Source of the DNA: Dugong dugon
Lineage: Eukaryota; Chordata; Mammalia; Sirenia; Dugongidae
Assembly: GCA_030035585.1 (NCBI GenBank)
Contig: CM057461.1
Location: 1,341,001-1,405,000 of the forward strand
Direction of reading: 5' to 3'
DNA: 64,000 bases
The notes under the pieces are model-generated. The model was given only the letters and a program-made list of their open reading frames with translations, was not told where the DNA came from and ran no database searches. This document shows positions 23,731-35,869 of this stretch, piece after piece. The translations under genes and the position numbers were made by a program. Position 1 is the stretch's first letter, and each line of letters begins with the position of its first letter.

Positions 23731-24756
23731 AGTCACAGAAGGACAAATATTGTATAAGACCACTATTATAAGAACTCAAAAAAAGGTTTTAACACATAAG
23801 AAAACATTCTTTGATGGTTACAAGGGTGTGGAAGGAGGATGAGGGTTATTCACTAACTAGATAGTAGATAAGAATTATCTTAGGTGAAGGGAAGGACAGC
23901 ACACAGTACAGGGTAAGTTAGCACCACTGGACTAAACCAAAGCTAAGAAGTTTCCTGAATACAATCAAACACTTTGCGGGACAGAGTAGCAAGGGTAGGG
24001 GTCTGGGGACCATGCTTTCAGGGGACATCTAGGTCAACTGGCATAACAAAGCTCATTAAGAAAATATTCTGCATCCCACTTTGGTGAGTGGCATCTTAAA
24101 AGCTTGCAAGTGGCCATCTAAGATGCATCAATTGGTCCCAACCACCTGGGGTAAAGGAGAATGAAGAACACCAAAGACACAAGGAAAGTAGTAGCCCAAG
24201 AGACAGAAAGGGCCACATAAACCAGAGACTTCATCAGCCTGAGACCAGAAGAACTAGACGGTGCCCGGCTACCGCCAATGACCGCCCTGACAGGGAACAC
24301 AACAGAGAGTCCCTGATGGAGCAACAGAAAGGTGGGGTGCAGAACTCAAATTCTAGTTAGAAGACCAGACTTAATGGTCTGACTGAGACTGGAGGTACCC
24401 TGGAAAGCATGGCCCCTGGATTCTCTATCAGCCCAGAGCCCAGAACTAAAACAATTTCCGAGCCCGGCTCTTCAGGCAGGGATTGGAGTGGACTGTGGGA
24501 CATAAAGTGATACTCGTGAGGAGTGTGTCTCTTAGCTCAAGTAGATACAAGAGACTAAATGGGCAGCTCCTGTCCAGAGGTGAGAGGGGAAGGCAGAGAG
24601 GATTAGGAGCTCGTTGAATGGACATGGGGAATCGGGGGTGGAAAGGAGGAATGTGCTGTCACAGCATGAGGAGAGCAATTAGAGTCACATAACAATGTAT
24701 GTATAAATTCTTGTATGGGAAAAATACAAAAAAATGAAAATGAAAATAAAAATAAA

Positions 24757-24908
24757 AACAACCAAACCCATTGCCATCCAGTAGATTCCGACAACCCTAT
24801 AGGACCGAATAGAACTGCCCCATAGGGTTTCCAAGGAGCAGCTGGTGGATTTGAACTACTGACGTTTTGGTTAGCAGCCGCCCTCTTAACCACTGTGCCA
24901 CCAGGGCC
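24757..24908 (-). mobile_element. AfroSINE, minus strand, at the L1 3' end
   Basis: Minus-strand SINE with the ACCAAACCCATTGCCATCC end, CTATAGGACCGAATAGAACTG, GGTTTCCAAGGAGCAGCTGG and TTAACCACTGTGCCACCAGGGC. It directly abuts the A-rich L1 tail; its own A-rich end probably merges with it. Confidence 0.9.
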
Positions 24909-24945
24909 TCAGTTGAGTTGTCTGTAAAACAGGGATGGGACTGAA
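24905..24945 (+). mobile_element. MIR, right half, after the L1
   Basis: CTCAGTTGAGTTGTCTGTAAAACAGGGATGGGA continues the MIR left at 16642. The overlap (TCTCTGTTT versus CCTCAGTT) would be the site of target duplication. Confidence 0.55.
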
Positions 24946-26061
24946 AGAACACCCCGGGGGAACCTGGTGAGTGTGGAAGGGGAGCTGTCGCGGGCTGTGC
25001 TGACCTTGGGGGGTTGGGTGAAGGGCGTGCCTGCTCACAGGAGGAGCCCCACAAAGGATGACATGAAAACCCTGCAGCTTGACAGGGCTTGTTCTCGGAA
25101 GACAAGACCTCAGTTGGGCAGACAGGTCTTGGGACTTGGACTTGAGTGTCCGTGTGGTAATAAGACGTGATAGGGAGGGCAGGATGTGGGGGCCACCGCT
25201 AGGGGACACTGAGCTTCTGGTAAGGGTGATGGCTGAGCAACAAGATGAGCATAATTCCTGCCACTGAAGGATGCATGTGTGGAGTGTGGAAATGGCTGCT
25301 GTTTTGTTACATATATATTGACCACAATTTAAAAAAAAATCAGAAAAGAAGAAGAGATTGTGCTGGTGTGTCTGCTCTCTGCTGACACGTCCCCCACCAA
25401 CCGTGGACCGTGCCGCCTGATCACCTCTACCTGGAGCCCCTCCCCGGAAGAAGGCAACAGCTGGTGGCCACTGGGGCCCGGAAGAGCCGAGGAAACCCGC
25501 TCTTCGTGGCCTACGTCCCCTGTTTGGTTTTCCAGCTTCTGACCTTTCAGCTAAGCCGCCTTCTTGCCACAGACTTCTGTTTGAGCCGCCTAGGCGCTTA
25601 GAGAATCACAAAAGGCAACGTACCACAAATATTATGACAAGGCCTTTGCTAAATCCACCTAGGAAAATGCCACTTGGAAGACATCATTCTACAAAAGGTG
25701 GGCCTGGCCCCCGCAAGCTTCCTGGGGTCTGTGGTGACCTTGCCGAGGGAACCATAAATTCCGCAGGGAGCCAATTTCCCAGAGACCTTTTAACGTTTAA
25801 AGACAGGAAGTGGTGGGGGAAGTTTCCAGCTTTCTGCAACCTCCTGTGTAGTAGGCCAGGCAGTGCCCTCCCTGCAACATGGGGCTGAAAATGAAGCCGA
25901 AACTGTCATCCTGTGAGAGCTCCCTGGAAGGAAGGCCCAAGGGCAGGTTCTTGTCTGTTTTGTTTGCTAATTTAACCCAGAACTCTTGACTGGTAGTTGT
26001 CAGAGCTCAATGGATGTTGTTGAATTAAATGAAGAAATGGGATAATGTTTAGCACAACAAA
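24946..26061. other. Intergenic, no gene seen
   Basis: Mixed GC content. The block at about 25600-25990 has no recognised repeat and is unlike its surroundings; it is a candidate for conserved noncoding sequence only. Short open frames have no domain features. Confidence 0.4.
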
Positions 26062-26187
26062 AAGACCTCTGGTGGCATGAGGTTAGCCCTCAGCGGCTAA
26101 CAGAAAGGTCAGGAACCCACCAGCCCTGCACGAGACTACTTTTGTAAAGTTACAGCCTCGGCAGTTCTACTCTGTCCTATAGTGTGA
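26062..26187 (+). mobile_element. AfroSINE, plus strand, degraded
   Basis: AAGACCTCTGGTGGCATGAGG head, GGCTAACAGAAAGGTCAGGAACCC B-box region and CAGTTCTACTCTGTCCTATAG block. Truncated at the 3' end. Confidence 0.7.
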
Positions 26188-26479
26188 CAAGCAAGCAGTT
26201 TTTTATAGCACAACAGGAATGTGAGAGACCAAAGTTTCGTTTTCTCAACAGGGGTCCAAATGCAAGAGTGCAGAGCCAGACCCTTCTGGGCTGGCCCATG
26301 CCTACCCTGCCGCAGCCAGAGCTCCAGCTGCAGGTGTGGGAGAAATGCAGATGGGGATGTTTAATCATCTGAGAATGGCTGGCCCGGTTAAGGGACAAAG
26401 GTTGGGAAGAGTTACTTTTCTAGCAAGAAGAATTCAATCCTTGGAGTCACAGAGGCCATGGAGTCTCCGCCATCTTGGA

Positions 26480-26858
26480 GGTGTGGACTCAATCATCTTT
26501 TTTGTGTGGTGAAATATATATAATAAAACACTTACTTCTCTCACCATTTTTATGGGTACAATTCAGTGACGTTAATTATCTTCATGTTATGCGACCTTCA
26601 CCACTATCCATTTCCAAACATTTTCATCCTTCAAACACAAACTCAGTGCCCCTTAAGCAATACCTCTCCATTCCCCTCCCACCTGCTCCTGGTAACCACT
26701 AATACACTTGGGTCTCTGTGTGTTTGCCTCTTCAGGATATTTCACGTAAGTGGGATTATACAGTATTTCTCCTTTTGTGTATTGTGTTTTCGAGGTCCAT
26801 CGACGTTGCAGCACGTATCAGAACTTAATTTCTCATTATGGCTGAATAACATTCCATT
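26480..26858 (-). mobile_element. Old L1 3' region, minus strand
   Basis: Reversed L1M landmarks: GTACAATTCAGTGACG, CCACTATCCATTTCCAAAC, TGGTAACCACTAATAC, AAGTGGGATTATACAG and ATGGCTGAATAACATTCCATT, where the next SINE interrupts it. Confidence 0.8.
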
Positions 26859-27022
26859 CGGGCCCTGTTTAAGAGCTTGGCTACTAACCAAAAGGTTGGC
26901 AGTTCAAATCCACCAGCTGTTCTGTGGAAACCCTATGGGGCAGCTCTACTCTGTCCTATAGGGTTTCTATGAGTTGGAATCGACTCAACAGCAATGGGTT
27001 TGTTTTGTTTGTTTGTTTTTTT
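26859..27022 (+). mobile_element. AfroSINE, plus strand
   Basis: Full SINE order: GGGCCCTGTTTAAGAGCTTGG head, GGTTGGCAGTTCAAATCCACC B-box region, ACCCTATGGGGCAGC, CCTATAGGGTTTCTATGAG, then a GGAATCGACTCAACAGCAATGG tail and T/G-rich end. Inserted after old L1 and next to the RTE start. Confidence 0.9.
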
Positions 27023-27025
27023 AAT

Positions 27026-30000
27026 GTGAATATCTGTCAGTTTGCTGTACTGTGGTGGCTTTTGTGTTACTGTGATACTGGAAAATTTGCCATCAGTATT
27101 TGAAATACCAGTAGGGTCGCCCTTGGTGGACAGGTTTCAGTGGAGCTTAAAGACTAAGACAGGCTAGGAAGAAGAACCTGGCAGTTTACTTCTGAAAAGA
27201 TTGCCCAGTGAAAATCTTATAAATAGCAGTGGAATATTGTCTGATATAGTGCCAGAAGATGAGCCCCTCAGGTTGGAAGGCATTCAAAATATAACTGGGG
27301 AAGAGCTGCCTTCTCAAAGTAGAGTCAACCTTAATGACGTGGATGGAGTCAAGCTTTTGGGACCTTCATTTGCTGATGTGGCACGACTCAAAATGAGAAG
27401 AAATGGCTGCAAACATCCATTAATAACCAGAACCTGGAATCTATGATGTATGAATCTAGAAAAATTGGAAATCATCAAAAATGAAATGGAATGCGTAAAC
27501 ATCGGTATCCTAGGCATTAGTGAGCTGAGATGGACTGGTATTGGCCATTTTGAGTCGGATAATCATATGATCTGCTATGCCGGGATTGACAACTTGAAGA
27601 GAAATGGTGTTGCATTCATTGTCAGAAAGAACATTTCAAGATCTATCCTGAAGTACAATGCTGTCAGTGACAAGATAGTATCCATACGCCTACAAGGAAG
27701 TCCAGTTAATAAGACTATTATTCAAAATTTTATGCACCAACCACTAAGGACAAAGATGAGGAAATTGAAGATTTTTACCAACTTCTGCAGTTTGAAATTG
27801 ATCAAACATGCAATCAAGATGCATTGATAATTACTGGTGGTTGGAACGGGAAAGTTGAAAACAAAGGATCGGTAGTTGGAAAATATGCCGGTGGTGATAG
27901 AAATGACACCAGAGACCCCATGATAGAATTTTGCAAGACCAACAAATTCTTCATTGCAAATACCTTCTTTCAACAACATAAACAGCGACTATACATATGG
28001 ATCTCACCAGATGGAATACACAGGAATCAAATCGACTACATCTGTGGAAAGAAAGGGTGGAAAAGCTCAATATCATCAGTCAGAACAAGATCCAGGGGCT
28101 GATTGCGGAACAGACCATCAATCTCTTATATGCAAGTTCAAGATGAAGCTGAAGAAAATTAGAACAAGTCCACAAGAGCCAAAAGAAACCTTGAGTATAT
28201 CCCACATGAATTTAGAGACCATTTCAAGAATAGATTTGAAGCATTGAACGCTAATGACCGAAGACCAGATGAGTTGTGGAATGACGTCAAGGACATCTTA
28301 CATGAAGAAAACAGAAGGCCATTAAAAAGATAAGAAAGAAACAAAAGGCCAAAATGGATGTCAGAAGAGACTCTGAAACTTGCCCTTGAACATAGTGTAG
28401 CTAAAGCAAAAGGAAGAAATGAAGTCAAAGAGCTGAACAGAAGTTTTCAAAGGGTGGCTTGAGAAGACAAAGTAAAATATTATAATGAAATGTGCAAAGA
28501 CCTGGAATTAGAAAAACAAAGGGGAAGAACATGCTCCACATTTCTCAAGCTGAAAGAACTGAAGAAAAAATTCAAGCCTTGAGTTGCAATACTGAAGGAT
28601 TCTACAGGGAAAATATTGAATGACAAAGGAAGCATAAAAAGCAGATGGAAGGAACACACAGAGTCACTGCACCAAAACAAATTGATGAACATTCAACCAT
28701 TTCAGGAGGTAGCATATGATCAAGAACCAGTGGTACTGAAGGAAGAAGTCCAAGCTTCACTGAAGGGAATAGCAAAAAACAAGTTTCCAGGAATTGATGG
28801 AATACAAATTGAGATATTTCAACAAACAGATGCAACACTGCAGGTGCTTACTCATCTATGTCAAAAAATTTGGAAGACAGCTTCCTGGCCAACAGACTGG
28901 AAGAATTCCATATTTGTGCCCATTCCAAAAAAAGGTGATCCTACAGAATGTGGAAATTATAGAACAATAGCATTAATATCACACACAAGTAAAATTTTGC
29001 TGAAGATCATTCAAAAGTGATTCCATCAGTACATCGACAGGGAACTGCCAGAAGTTCAAGCTGGATTCAGAAGAGGATGTGGAACGAGGGATATCATTGC
29101 TGATGTCAGATGAATCTTGGCTGAAAGCAGAGAATACCAGAAAGATGTTTACCTGTGTTTTATTGACTATGCAAAGGCATTCGACTGTGTGGATCATGAC
29201 AAATTATGGATAACACTGTGAAGAATGGGAATTACAGAACACTTAATTGTGCTCATGATGAACCTGTACATACACCAAGAGGCAGTCATTCAAAGAGAAC
29301 AAGGGGCTACTTCCAGGAAAGGTGTGTGTCAGTTTTGCATCCTTACACCATACTTATTTAATCTGTTTCCTGAGCAAATAATCTGAGAAGCTGGACTATA
29401 TGAAGAAGAGCGCGGCATCAGGGTTGGAGGAAGACTCATTAACAACCTGCGATATGCAGATGACACAACCTTTCTTGCTGAAAGTGAAGAGGACTTCAAG
29501 CACTTACTGATGTAGATCAAAGACTACAGCCTTCAGTATGGATTGCACCTCAACATAAAGAAAAGAAAAATCCTCACAAGTGGCCCAATAAGCAACATCA
29601 TGATAAATGGAGAAAATAGTGAAGTTGTAGATAATTTCATTTTACTTGGATCCACAATCAACGCCCAAGGGAGCAGCAGTCAAGAAATCAAAGGAAGCAT
29701 TTATTGCATTGGGCAAATCTGCTGCAAAAGACTTCTTTAAAGTGTTGAGAAGCAAAGATGTCACTTTGAGGACTAAGATGCGCCTGACACAAGCCATGGT
29801 GTTTTCAATTGCCTCGTATGCGTGCGAAAGCTGGACAATGAATAAGGAAGACTGAATAATTGATACGTTTGAGTTATGGTGTTGGCGAAAAATATTGAAT
29901 ATACCATGGACTGCCAGAAGAACAATCTGTTTTGAAAGAAGTACAACCAGAATGCTCCTTAGAAGCAAGGATGGCGAAACTTCATCTCATGTACTTTGGA

Positions 30001-30247
30001 AATGTTATTAGGAGGGAACAGTCCCTGGAGAAGGACATCATGCTTGGTAAAGCAGAAGGTCAGTATAGTGAAAAAGAGGAAGACCCTCAATGAGATGGAC
30101 TGACACAGTGGCTGCAACAATGGGCTCAAGCATAACAATGATTGTGAGGATGGCACCTAACAATGATTGTGAGGACCGGGCAGTGTTTTGTCCTGTTGTA
30201 GAAAGAGTCGCTGTGAGTCGACACGGACTCTGCGGCACCTAACAACA
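27026..30247 (+). mobile_element. Nearly full-length RTE (BovB-type) LINE, inactive
   Basis: About 3.2 kb, the usual length of an RTE element. It runs from a 5' region through endonuclease and reverse-transcriptase remnants to a 3' tail ending GGACTCTGCGGCACCTAACAAC. That tail matches the tail of AfroSINEs (GAGTCG...GACTC...GGCACCTAACAAC), fitting the known partnership in which the SINE uses the RTE machinery. A 24 bp tandem duplication lies in the tail around AACAATGATTGTGAGGA (about 30135 and 30159). Confidence 0.9.
27201..30160 (+). pseudogene. RTE ORF (endonuclease and reverse transcriptase), broken
   Basis: The protein would combine an AP endonuclease with a reverse transcriptase. The endonuclease is seen at 27450-27720 (NIGILGISELRWTGIGHFES, NGVAFIVRKNISRSILKYNA) and continues in other frames to about 28130 (RNQIDYICGKKGWKSS, then GTDHQSLICKFKMKLK). 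The RT region at 28616-29020 includes IAKNKFPGIDGIQIEIFQ, FVPIPKKGDPTECGNYRTIA and later RYADDTTFLAE near 29450 with the catalytic YADD. The C-terminal region has the ELWCWRKILNIPWTARR segment near 29875. Numerous stops and frameshifts; not expressed as one protein. Confidence 0.9.
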
Positions 30248-30742
30248 GGAGTCCTGGGGCGATTTGGTGACGGACGTATTCCTATGGGATAAAAAGAGGA
30301 AGCAAACCATAGGGAGGGCAATTACAGGAAAACCAATGACTATTGTAATAACCACACTGATTGGTTACTGATTATCAATAGTATGGTTAGTGAGTGCAGA
30401 TAGTTTCCCAGGATGCTTAGATCATGGTCACAAGATGCTTACATGTATTTTCTTTGTCTAGTTTGCAATAATACCTTGTTGGCAACAGCACCCAGGCAGC
30501 ACCGTTCCTGAGTACATGTATTGTGAGGGGTGCAGATGGTCACTTGGCCAAGATCCTTTGGGGCATGTGATTTCACATCCTGGTTTTGACCACCCAGGAA
30601 AAACATACTTTTCTCAAAAAATGTAGCTGTTTGTCTGGAATCCAGATTACAGTTAGCGTGGTTGGTGTATTATGCCTCTTTCTCATGGACTGCACTGAAA
30701 GCTGTCTTTTCCCGAGACAGAGATCTTGCCTCAGAGAGTCCA

Positions 30743-30788
30743 GCTGAAGTGGATGCTTGTCTCCATCGCCCCACACCCATTCTACCTT
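30743..30788 (+). repeat. 46 bp direct repeat, copy 1
   Basis: Begins GCTGAAGTGGATGCTTGTCT and matches 32219-32264 with two mismatches. Weaker similarity extends on both sides. It may be part of an unnamed dispersed repeat or a local duplication. Confidence 0.8.
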
Positions 30789-32218
30789 CCCAATGGCGCC
30801 AAATTTCCTCTGGGGAAGTAACCTCTTTCCCCTGGAGGAAGGTCCCCACTGTGGGAACCCCCAAAAGCCTGGCCAGTCAGACCCCCATCGCAAACCTCAG
30901 TCACGTTAAGGGTGGGCAGCCCCCTGCTGCTGGGTGAGAGGCAGAGCCTCCCCACCAGTCTCGTGACTGCCCACTCCTGCTGCCCAAGGGGGCTGTCCAG
31001 CCTCTGGTGGGTTCTGGGAGCCCCTGAGAGAACAGCCAACAAGTCTCTACAATGGCTTGAGTTTCTGAGTCGCTCCCTGTGACTTTCGTCCGAGACTCAG
31101 ACATGCTGGCCATTTTCCTCCAATCCCTTTCTAGCTTCTTGATGGAATTTTCTTTTTTCAAACCAGAAGGACATATGCAAACATGGTGTTGCCCCTGGGG
31201 GAAGGTGGTCACAGGCCTGACGCTCAAAATACAAGGTCAAGAACATCTCAAACAACGGGGTCAACAAACTCAATTCAGGTTTAATGAAATAAAGCCCCAG
31301 GCAAGGAGCAGACTTCCTGGCGGCAGGCAGCCTTTGTCCTGCTGCCACAGTGACAGGGGCATGTCCTGAGTGGCTTCGGGATCGCCAGAGCGCAGGCCAG
31401 ACCAGAGGAGCGGGGGAGGGAAGGAAATCTAGACTTAGGCCAGGTGCCACACAAAGGGTATGGAGCGTAGGCAGCCTGCATGGAGACTGCATACCTAGCG
31501 GCCTGCATGGAGCCAGTGTACCCTGTGGCGTGTACGCATCATGCATACAGTGGCCTGGAGCTGTAGATTTCCACTGCAGTGTGGAAGTTGTTCATCTTCC
31601 CGAGTGGGCAGCACTCCAATGGGGCTTTTTAAAAATAGAACAACACATGTACGAAACAGATGCTGGTACCCAGGGTGCGAGTTTGTGTGTGCTGGAGCGT
31701 GAGCTTAAGCACACCTGTAGTGGACAGCTGGAGCTTGTCATACGGTCCCCCCATTAGCACCCCACGTTTTCCTGGTCTTCGTGTGCCTGTGTGTGTGAGT
31801 GCATGCATGTGGGTGGGTGTGGGCATGCGTGGACATATGTGTGCATGTGTGTATGTAAGTAGACACGTGTGTTGGGCTCAGAAAGTCTCCATCAGCAGGA
31901 GCAGGGCCTCCCATCCCGTGTCACTAGCCCCTGCCCTGCCCGAGACCCCTGCCCACACTGCTCCCAGAGCAGAGAGCCAGGGGAGCCCCGATCTGACACC
32001 CCCACTCTCCACAGTCTGTCCACTCGGATTCATGGAGCTGGTCTCCATCCAGCCCAGAGTCTGCCCTCCCGCTCTCAGGGAGTGGTTCCCAGGGGGCCAG
32101 GCTGAGGATGCGTGGAGCAGAACCGCTGGTAAGAGAGATGACAGTGATCAGCAGCAGTTAGCATGGCAGGGTGGGACAAAGGGGAGTCCACTCGGGATGC
32201 AGAGACCTTAGCGTACAA

Positions 32219-32264
32219 GCTGAAGTGGATGCTTGTCTCCATCCCCCCACACCCATTCCACCTT
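32219..32264 (+). repeat. 46 bp direct repeat, copy 2
   Basis: Same orientation as 30743-30788, about 1.5 kb away. Flanking text (GGGGAAATG versus GGGGAAGTA downstream) also matches partially. Confidence 0.8.
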
Positions 32265-33639
32265 TGGCGTGCAAGCAAAGCCAAAGTTTCAGGGGAAATG
32301 CCGAGTCCCACAGACGGTCTCCTATCTCCTAAGGAAGGAGAGAGAGCCCACCTCCACATGCCCGAGGCAGTGCGGCTTCCTGACTGCTCCTTGGGGAGAT
32401 CCGGGGCTTTCCTTCCAGGCTGACCAGCAAAGGAGGGGCCAGCACAGCTCCCCTGGACCACGAGTTCTGAGACTGGTGAGGAGTAAGCCCCCCATGTCCA
32501 CGCCCACCCCCATCCATGCCCGTCCCCCTCCTCCATGTCCACCTCCCTGACACCCATCACCCTTGCCCATCCCCTCTCACCCACATCCACTCCCTCCCTG
32601 CCCACACCCATCCCCCCTTGTGGCTCCCTTAGCCCCTCCCCAGGCCAGGCCAGAGGGACAAACCCCAATTACCAGCCCCCAGGGGAAAGGCACTTTCTTT
32701 TTGCTCTTGAGCCAAAGACACACAAACAGTACATGCAACGCAGAAGGACAAACACTTCCATCTGTTCAATTTGCCAAGAAAAGCAGCCTCTTGTCTGCGC
32801 TCACACTGGGAAGCTGCGCATTTACACTGCTTATAAATTTACCAATTTGCGTTAAATTTTGCAGGCATACTTGTGCACATATGAGGCAATTTCAAGCTTA
32901 AAGGGTCCTATTGGGCTAATTTTGGTCTTATTTTGTCAGAGACGAGGAGGAGGGTCTTGGATTCTCTAGAAAGCATGCTCTCCGACTGCGGACTGAGGCG
33001 GAGACCTCCAGCACTGGTAGGTGGCCCAGCAGGGAGATGCTGGGAGGTGGGCTGGCCGGGAGGACTCCTCACCATGATGTCCCTTCCCACTCAGTAGCAT
33101 CCTGGGCCCTGGTGACCTCCTCGAAGCTTTGCCAGGCCACCCTCTGGGCAAGGGGAGGCTGGGCAGCTGCTGCGTCACCGTCCCTGCAGGCTGCATTGAG
33201 GACGTCTTCCTCCTTCGGGGGAAAGATGAGTTTGCATCAACAGGATTTCTAACATTTCTAACGTTCTCCCCAGAGCCAAGACAGGCTGCCTTCGCTCTTC
33301 AAGTTCTAATCAGGGGTTGTAGTTGCTTAGAAATATTTACACAGGAAAGAAAAGTCGCCTGGCTTTGTAGCAGCTCGGCACAAGTACCACAAATAAAACC
33401 GTGACGTGGTCTCTCCTTTGTCATTCTTACCTCAGAGCTATGATCAAGTCACTCTCCTTAACAGCCCGAAGCAGCACCAGCTGAAGAAAGCACAGGCTGG
33501 AGAGGGGCCGTGCGGTGACATGCATGCCCCGAGATGCGGTGGAACCTCAGAGGGTCTCAGAGGGCCTGGGATATAGGCCGGCCTTTGGGTGTGGAGGGCA
33601 TGTGAGTCCTGGGCCTGCCAAGAAAAATGACTGCAGACT

Positions 33640-33960
33640 CGGAGCTTAGAACCCATTCTCCCACTCTTCTGGAGACCAGAGGCCAAAATCAAGGTGTCAG
33701 CAGGGCGGGCTCCCTCCGAGGCGCTGAGGGAGGGTCTGTTCCTTGCCTTTCCCAGCTTCCGATGATGGCCAGCAATCCTCGGTTTCTGGGGCTTGTGGCT
33801 GCATCCTCTAGTTCCCAGCGTTCCCCTCCGTGTGTGTGGCTGAGTGTCCTCTCCTCTTCTCATAAGGACACCAACTGTTGGATTTAGGGCCACCCTGCTC
33901 CAGTGGGACCTTGCCTTAACTAATAACCTCTGCAACGCGGTCTCATTCTGAGGTTCTCAG
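33640..33960 (-). mobile_element. MaLR-type LTR fragment, minus strand
   Basis: Plus-strand text has reversed MaLR landmarks: CTGGAGACCAGAGGCCAAAATCAAGGTGTCAG, GTGTCCTCTCCTCTTCTCATAAGGACACC and TTGGATTTAGGGCCACCCTG. 3' end missing. Confidence 0.75.
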
Positions 33961-33969
33961 GACATAGGT

Positions 33970-34134
33970 TTTGGGTGGCACTCAGTGGTTAAGTGCTACA
34001 GCTCCTAACCAAAAGGTCTGCGGTTCAAATTTACCAGCCACTCCTTGGAAACCCTAAGGGGCAGATCTTCTCTGTCCTGTAGGGTCTCTGTGAGTCAGAA
34101 TCGACTCGATGGCAACAGTTTCGTTGTTGTTGCT
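33970..34134 (+). mobile_element. AfroSINE, plus strand
   Basis: TTTGGGTGGCACTCAGTGGTTAAG head, GTCTGCGGTTCAAATTTACC B-box region, GGAAACCCTAAGGGGCAG, then GAGTCAGAATCGACTCGATGGCAAC tail and a GTTGTTGTTGCT end. Confidence 0.9.
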
Positions 34135-35869
34135 GTTAACCAGCATAGAACAGACGGCAAACCAAGGATCTGTCCGAGGCACTGTGGACAAGCCAGTATG
34201 GGACCCTAGCAGGTGACGGCTGGGCCTGGGTGAGGTGGTGACCATAGAGGGGCTGTCATCACCGTCCTCAGTACTCATGGCCCCTTGGAGAGCCGAGGTG
34301 GGCGCCCCAGCACCCTGTGTCCTTCCTCCCCTTTGTCCCAGTCTCTGCTGAGCATGGTACCCAAAGAAGACCTGCTCTCCAGCTCCCCTGAGAATGCATG
34401 CAGGTGCTTCAGCTGGCCAAGCAGGTGTGAGGAGACTGTGGGCCCTCCAAGGTTGGTCATGCCCTCTGCCATGCCCCCCGGCAGGCCACACCTCCATGCC
34501 ACTTTCCCAGGGCCAGCCATGCCCTCTGCTGGCTCCCACTGGCTGGCATGTGTTCATGGTGGGGGCTTGGGGGGCTGGAGAGTCATCCTAGACCACAGTG
34601 GAGGACGCCCTAGCAGCAAGACAGAAGGAGCCACGTCCTGGTTCTAGAACCCCCGCCTCCCTGGGACCACCCACATTCCGGGAACCACCTGCCTTCCTAG
34701 CACTGCCTGCCTCCCTGGATTGCTCTGAGGTTAAATGGAAGCCATTGCTCGAGGCCCTGGAGCAGTCAGGCTGCACCTCCGGACTCCTTGTCCCTTGAGT
34801 CCTGTATCTCCTCCGAACAGTCTGAGGGGTTTTGCCATGTGTCCTGGGTCCTCACAGGGGAAAATGGGGTCCCACTTTGGAAAACTGGGTCCAGAGGGCA
34901 GAAACCTGGCTCAGGGTCAGCCCAGGGCCCCGTGGAGCAGAACCAGCCACGTGACGCACAGCGTGAAGCCATCCTCTGAAAGGACTCCTAGGAGGTGGAG
35001 CTGGAGGGTCCGTGGCAGCAGCTATCCCTTCACCTCGGGGACTCTCTCTGGTCTGCATGCCCTCTCCCCCTGTGCAGATGCCCGGATGTGTTTCTGACAG
35101 CAAAACAACGGCTAGTGGCCCCTCTTCCAGCTGCAGGTTCAACCACCCCGGCCTGGGTACTCCCAAGAGGCAGGCCAGGATGGCCTCCCCCTGTGCAACC
35201 CACTTTCACACCCCGGAGGCTCCATTTAAACCTAGCCAGCCCAGACTGAGCTCAGAGGACCAGGTTGGGGGGGGGGGGCAGAACACAGGTTGATTTGTCT
35301 AATTGCTTCTCTTTCTTTTTTCAGAGAATGAATTATTTGAGCTGAGTGCAGATAATTGAGTGTAAACGTTTCCTATACACACACACACAGGTGTCGGCCT
35401 TCTGCGCTTTCCAGATAAAGATATGAACTAGCATGCCTTCTCTCGGTCTAGGAGCGCGCTCCTTGACTTGTCGGGGTTGATCTAGTTCTCTCTGGCCCTC
35501 ATCGTGCCCCACAGGTGGGTGGGAGGAGGACCAGCTTTCCTCTCTGGGACACAAAGGCTGTGAAGTTGGGTTTACCCTCTTGGAGTCCTTCTCTGTGGCC
35601 CCCCATTTCCCACAGTGCACCCTCATCACCAAGCCCTCAGCCCCCACGTGTCCCCAGCCTGCCCACCTGCTGGCTGCCACATGAGGACACTCACATGCTG
35701 ATATAGTGAATATAGGTTAAGACATTAACTCTGCGTGTCAAGTCACAGGGTTTGCAAACCACATAGGGTGTTGTTGTCCTTACGTCCAGAAACATTGTCT
35801 ATGACTATCTGACTGGTTACACAGCTCCCAGCTCCATGGGGACAAACAAGAAAAGTCTTATTTTTCCTT
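34135..35869. other. Intergenic, no gene seen
   Basis: GC-rich sequence with a poly-G run at 35268-35278. Open frames of up to 167 codons exist, but none has a domain signature or splice context that I can support. Confidence 0.45.

Larger units (their letters stand above)
16643..24745 (+). mobile_element. Nearly full-length L1 LINE, inactive
   Basis: About 8.1 kb in L1 order: 5' UTR from GGCCAAGATGGCAGAGAGG (the usual L1 start motif) to about 18034, broken ORF1, a long spacer with a nested insertion, broken ORF2, and a 3' UTR from about 23730 to the A-rich end (AAATGAAAATGAAAATAAAAAT) near 24745. The continuous order and relatively long open stretches suggest a fairly recent lineage-specific insertion. 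Several stops and frameshifts show it is inactive. It interrupts a MIR. Confidence 0.93.
30248..33639. other. Intergenic, no gene seen; simple-sequence and candidate LTR pieces
   Basis: No coding gene. 30250-30800 has paired CCAAT/ATTGG motifs and may be a degraded LTR, unassigned. 31755-31870 is a degenerate GT-rich microsatellite. 32490-32640 is a C-rich imperfect repeat of CCCATCCC-like units. Blocks 32690-32950 and 33290-33400 are AT-rich, free of recognised repeats and contain homeodomain-like motifs; they are candidate conserved elements only. Confidence 0.4.

Noticed and set aside
30785-30830. Possible retroviral primer binding site (GGCGCC near 30795) with an upstream LTR
   Set aside because: Only the short GGCGCC core fits, neither LTR ends nor internal viral sequence were found, and orientation was ambiguous.
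33970-34134. A tRNA gene
   Set aside because: A- and B-box-like parts are present, but they belong to the tRNA-derived head of a SINE with the full SINE body and tail.
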